Shown here: one piece after another, positions 45,171 through 48,955 of the stretch
Position numbering within the stretch: position 1 is the stretch's first letter
Layout of the letters: each line of letters starts with the position of its first letter
Assembly (NCBI GenBank): GCA_000349905.1
Contig: KB722744.1
Coordinates: 883,118 to 932,072 of the forward strand
DNA from: Volvariella volvacea V23
Lineage: Eukaryota; Basidiomycota; Agaricomycetes; Agaricales; Pluteaceae
Reading direction: 5' to 3'
DNA: 48,955 bases
Position numbers and translations under genes: made by a program
The notes under the pieces: generated by a model
Databases searched by the model: none
Seen by the model: the letters and a program-made list of their open reading frames with translations, nothing else
What the model was told of the DNA's origin: nothing

Positions 45171-46987
45171 CCTCACTCTTCATTTGCAAGTATAGCTTCA
45201 ACAACCATTACAGCAGCTACAATGTTTAGAACATGCGATAGTGACAACGAATATGAACAAATATAACAAGCACAGTTGAATGGGAATGAGGATGAGCAAA
45301 AGGCATGCGCTTGGATTGCCAAGAGCAGGGCTATGGAGAATGTCATCAAGATGGAGGAAGAATACGTGGATTTGGAGGAGTTGGACTTGCGTGTGTACAT
45401 GAGGCCATATGAAAGTGCGAGATGAAGGTGAAGTGGAAATGCGAATAGAATTGTCGGCAAGACAGGGTGTGGATGCCTTAAAGAGGTTGTTGGGTGTAGG
45501 AACTGGTACGTCAATGTCGTTCTTCATTTCTTCTCTCTCTTAATCTTTTTTCCAGTGGGAACCCTCTCGGAATACAGTAAAAGCCCTGCGGAAAAGCAAC
45601 GCGGCGGATTGACCAACACCATCATGGACCAATGCCACCAATATCACCTGAGGGACCAGAGTCGTTCCTGCAGCCGATGTTGGTCCACACCCTGACTCGT
45701 AGCCCACCTCTCATGTGGCCTTGGCACCATTCTCGTTCACCACCCTTCTTAGTTTTGCACATGGCCACACCCTCGAGCTCGAGCTTGTGTTCACGGTCGT
45801 CAAGACAGACACTGCCGCAGATTATCAATTGTATTTCAGGGGAGAATTTGATGAGGATGCGATCTACGTCGTTGTCCCATTCTTCGTCAGAGTCAGAATT
45901 GGAACCAGAGTTGCCAGGAGCGTCCAAGGTGAGGGAGATATCACTGTTGCAGCCGGAGAGACCGAGATACTAGATATGGAGAGGACAAGAGCTGCGAGGA
46001 GGGATGAAAGTGAAACACAAAAGCTGGTGGATGGGAATGGGTTTGATTATGACTTTGAACGGGGCTCTGGGGACAAGAGGTATGATTCTTGTAATGACAT
46101 GGGGGATTGGGAGGGTGTTGGAGACAGGGGTGACCATCGACGAGGGCAGACAGTGTATTATTTCTACACATTCTTTGGGCAGGCAGTTAGTGGTTACTTG
46201 TAGCAGGTCATACATCCTTAACATTTCTCATATGCAATGCGATCCATGTAACCTGCCATTCCTTCTCCGACCTTGTTTTCACCACTGTGTTGCGGGCAAG
46301 TATGGTGACATGTCACATGTCCAGTCATTGCCGAAGCAAGTTCAGTCTGAACTCAGAACTCGACATTGGCTATTAACCCCGTAGACGCTGACACATCTCG
46401 ATGGGGGCTTTAGTTTGCGTGTTAGCGAATCAGGAGTGCCAATTCCTTAGTAGCAAGACATACTAGAAGGCAGTCCTGACACCATTCCATCCGCAATGGT
46501 TAAACAAGCTAAAATCAGGAGGTCCGACACACCTTGGGTTCTGGTATTCATGCAAGCTGGACGATGGGGCTATGGAAATGAGCACAAGAATGGCACAATG
46601 ACAGACAACTTACAAAGGCACCTGAGACTTGAGGAACAGTACACACACACCAGGAAACTCCTGGTCAGTTTTGAGGAAATGGTGTTGGGAATGATGTCCA
46701 GGTCAAGACGGACGACGGGGACATTGGTGGTCTCGTTGTTGGGGGGTTCGGACGCATGGACATCGTGGAGGTAATGCTGTTTTTCGGGGATGTCGCCGGA
46801 GATGAAGATGGGGGTGCTGCTGCCAGGTGGCTCGATGGCGGTGAGGATTGGCATTGTGGTTGAGGACAAGGGGACAAACAACAAGCCCAGCGCGTGTCAA
46901 ATCGCCATCACATCAGTCCGCACGTGCGGTGGTGGCATTGTTGTGGACTCGTATTCCCATCCTTGAGTTCGCACTGGCACTTTTACC
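45171..46987. other. decayed, repeat-like region with small unassigned frames
   Basis: Coding-like fragments appear but none can be joined into a gene: around 45250-45425 the plus strand reads QAQLNGNEDEQKACAWIAKS in a frame broken by stops, 45715-46203 has a 160-codon plus-strand frame (LSFAHGHTLELELVFTVV), and the minus strand has a 95-codon frame from an ATG at 46854 (MPILTAIEPPGSSTPIFISG). The pattern is that of decayed element or gene remnants. The last 100 bases may be the former promoter of the MFS gene. Confidence 0.4.
46570..46854 (-). CDS. small unassigned open frame divergent from the MFS remnant
   Basis: A 95-codon frame from the ATG at 46854, acidic and Pro-rich for its first 60 residues (IPEKQHYLHDVHASEPPNNE, VPVVRLDLDIIPNT), then hydrophobic and Cys-rich, perhaps because an intron is read through near 46680. 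No family is recognised. It may be a fragment of a larger broken gene. Confidence 0.2.
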   Translation of the reverse strand: MPILTAIEPPGSSTPIFISGDIPEKQHYLHDVHASEPPNNETTNVPVVRLDLDIIPNTISSKLTRSFLVCVYCSSSLRCLCKLSVIVPFLCSFP

Positions 46988-47815
46988 ATGGCCAACGAAA
47001 CAGCGCCACTGCTGAACTTGCGCGCTTTGCATAACGGATGGAATGCGGGGTACGATGGGATCGCCGGTGGAAGTGGCGCTGGGAATGGCAATGTCGAGGG
47101 TTTGGCCACAAAGCCCAAGTCCTACCTATCTCTGGTGATACCCATGTCGTTTGGAATCTTCCTCGCCGCACTCGATGGAACGATTGTCGTGACTTGTAAG
47201 CTGGGCAGCCTTTCACTTTTCGCAAGCTTATCGCCGCGACACAGCATATGCTGCCATTGCAAGGAAGCAAGCTGAAGCAGCTCCAAAGCACGAGCTGGAT
47301 CGCGACGTCGTACCTGCTGACATCAACTAGTTTCCAGTACGCCATCGCGTTCAGCTCTTCACCTCACTGACGCGTCCTCAGGCCTTTATACAGCAAGCTC
47401 AGCGATATTTTCGGTCGCAAACAATGCCTCCTCATAGCATACACCATTTTTGTCATCGGTTCTCTCCTCTGCGGCATTGCGACAACTATGAAGGAACTCA
47501 TCGTCGCACGAGCTATTACGGGCATCGGCGGAGGGGGCATGACAACGTGAGTCGATCTGCACCTTACAGCAATCGAGCTGATTTCCGTAGTGTAGTGCCG
47601 ATTGTCATGTCAGATGTCGTTCTTCTTTGTAAGCGAGGGACGTGGCAAGATATGTTTCTTACTAAGACTTGTATTCGTTTCTTGAAGTAGCACGCATTCA
47701 GGTGTTCTCAACATTGTGTTCTCGCTTGGGGCAGCCTCTGGCACATCACTTGGTGGTTTCCTAACTGATACCATTGGGTGGAGATGGTGCGTTGCTGCAT
47801 TGTTCATTCCCATCG
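46988..47815 (+). pseudogene. MFS drug:H+ antiporter (DHA2-like), N-terminal half only
   Basis: The ATG at 46988 opens MANETAPLLNLR. The first transmembrane segment ends FLAALDGTIVV, then SYAAI, LQSTSWIATSYLLTSTSFQ, PLYSKLSDIFGRKQCL (the MFS loop 2-3 motif), a membrane segment ending LCGIATTMKELI, RAITGIGGGGMTT, VVPIVMSDVVLL and FLTDTIGWRW can all be recognised. Three lesions are visible: four extra bases near 47262 shift the frame in exon 2, the donor after GTWQ (about 47651) reads AT where GT is expected, and coding sequence ends after helix 6 at about 47787, where unrelated repeat and inverted PSD sequence follow. In the family these proteins export drugs or amino acids. This copy is dead. 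Confidence 0.75.
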
Positions 47816-47825
47816 TTCTTTAGGG

Positions 47826-47859
47826 ACTACCACCATCCCCGCGCAAACTAGAGCCCTAC
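47826..47859 (+). repeat. 34-bp dispersed repeat, copy B
   Basis: The counterpart of 44135-44168, lying exactly between the broken end of the MFS gene and the broken end of the phosphatidylserine decarboxylase gene. It carries a single ACTAC and represents the site without an LTR. It is more GC-rich than copy A. Confidence 0.6.
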
Positions 47860-47861
47860 CT

Positions 47862-48955
47862 GCAGCTCCTTGCCTTCTCTGTCGCTAACGCCGAGAATGG
47901 GTGTAGCGCTGATACTAGAGCCCTCGTCCCCTTCCTCTCCTCTCCCACCTTCCTGCTTGTGTACCCTTCTCTTCTCGCTATCCAGCCTTGTCAGCTCTTC
48001 TTCGAGGCAGGTGACGACTTGATCAACAATTAAAGTGTCTCCCTTCATCTTCTTGCCAAACTTGGTCCAGAAGGAGTTGGTCGTCTTGGGTGTGAGGGTC
48101 GAGCTGAGCGAGTCGAGCATAGAGGTCAACACGAGGTGCGAAATCTGACCAACATCGTCAGAGTTGTATTGGGCAATGTATTGGTGCCAGAAATGCTGGC
48201 GAAGCTCTGCATATGGCTGGTACTTGGCACTGAAATGTAGAGGGAAAAATAAGGCAATGAAGCCTGTCAAGTGCAGCAAGGCGCACCAGAATGAGATGGT
48301 CGGGGTGTGCTTGCTTGATGTCCCCTTCTCGAAAGAGGTTTAGTATCGTCTGACGTGGAAAAGAAGCTTCTTGTCCCAGATGGGGTTGAGTGGATGCCGG
48401 ATGACGCGAGCCCGGAAGACCTTCTTGCCAAACGAGGTGACGACGAAGGAGTCCAATCCCATCCCGTGCGTGTCCTTATACAATAGTTCATTACCGATGA
48501 GCACAGAGCAAAGTGGACACGACTTACGGCTCACCCACTTGGGCGAGGCACTAGCACCCTGTATCTCCAACATCACAATCATGACAATATCCTTGCCAGA
48601 CCCGAATTAGTACTCGCCCTTGTTCTTCTCCCTCGCCTGCTTTTTTTCTCGCTCTTCTCCTTTTCTTTGTGTTCTACTTCCTCCTCGATCGTCAAAGGTG
48701 TACCAGGCATAGTGTCAACCAGAGCAAGATTGAGGCTTGATGTGGGGCTGGCAATCAACGAGCTCGACGGGGTGACGAGCGGCCTTGGCGTCGTCGAGAT
48801 TTTTTGGTCGACGAACCGTTCATGTTCCAGCTCTTCCTGCTGAACGCCTCTTCTTTCCTCCTTTCCTTTGCCCTTCTCCCCATCGCCCACCAATCCGCCC
48901 AGTCCGGTCAGCCCAAGTCTGAGTTGGAAGCAGAGGTAGGCTGAGAAGTCGAGTC
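47862..48955 (-). pseudogene. C2-domain phosphatidylserine decarboxylase (PSD2-like), broken and truncated
   Basis: Related to the fungal Golgi/endosome PSD that makes phosphatidylethanolamine. From the window edge the minus strand reads a Ser/Gly-rich linker, then QAREKNKGEY, GKDIVMIVMLEIQGA, SFGKKVFRARVIRHPLNPIW and KLLFHVRRY of a C2 domain. The sequence then jumps to KYQPYAELRQHFWHQYIAQY and HLVLTSMLDSLSSTLTPKTT of the calcium-binding/EF-hand-like region and stops at ATPILGVSDREGKELQ. Lesions: an indel in a T7 run (48641-48647), TAA at 48607-48609, a 1-base loss near 48455, TAA at 48340-48342, loss of the rest of that C2 domain, and no catalytic decarboxylase domain before the junction at 47861. 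The part beyond the right edge is unknown. Confidence 0.8.

Noticed and set aside
1..48955. CRISPR arrays, bacterial operons, phage or plasmid features
   Set aside because: None was seen; intron structure and gene families are eukaryotic fungal throughout.

Overview
The window is a piece of a fungal nuclear genome, almost certainly a mushroom-forming-lineage basidiomycete (Agaricomycetes). Genes are split by many short introns (about 45-70 nt, with GT-AG ends and CTRAY-like branch sites), they lie on both strands without operons, and the families present (FunK1 fungal kinases, DOMON/cytochrome b561 proteins, a C2-domain phosphatidylserine decarboxylase, an ArAE_2/FUSC-type exporter with a DUF2421-like tail) are typical of that class. 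A Rhizoctonia-like genome would fit, but this is a guess. All exon structures were read by eye, so splice sites are approximate unless stated.

Left part (1-5.8 kb, minus strand): the CHK2/Cds1/Rad53 DNA-damage checkpoint kinase (its 3' end runs off the window), a tiny secreted six-cysteine protein, and a homocysteine S-methyltransferase followed by a decayed copy of its own 3' end. From 5.8 to 8.2 kb there is only a tRNA-like fragment and a degenerate coding stretch.

Middle part (8.2-34.3 kb): two decayed FunK1 kinase copies in opposite orientation (8.26-10.62 kb plus; 32.20-34.26 kb minus) bracket a block of intact-looking minus-strand genes: an MDR-family oxidoreductase, a large FUSC/ArAE-type membrane exporter, a cytochrome P450, a Zn2Cys6 transcription factor, and further on the Afi1/DENN-SPA polarity protein. 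The oxidoreductase, exporter, P450 and regulator look like a small specialised-metabolism or detoxification cluster. A strand-biased array of GTCCG (CGGAC on the minus strand) lies between the regulator and the P450 and could be its binding platform.

Right part: an API5-family HEAT-repeat protein (34.5-37.6 kb), then a tandem pair of DOMON genes, one fused to a cytochrome b561 membrane domain and one ending in a GPI/tail-anchor-like segment (38.3-42.3 kb). From 42.3 kb to the edge the DNA is repeat-rich and decayed. It holds a 739-bp solo LTR with a perfect 5-bp target duplication, a 34-bp dispersed repeat present twice, a Ser/Thr/Pro/Gln-rich gene broken by one stop codon, a half-length broken MFS transporter gene, and a broken, internally deleted phosphatidylserine decarboxylase gene at the edge. 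No prokaryotic, viral or CRISPR features were seen.
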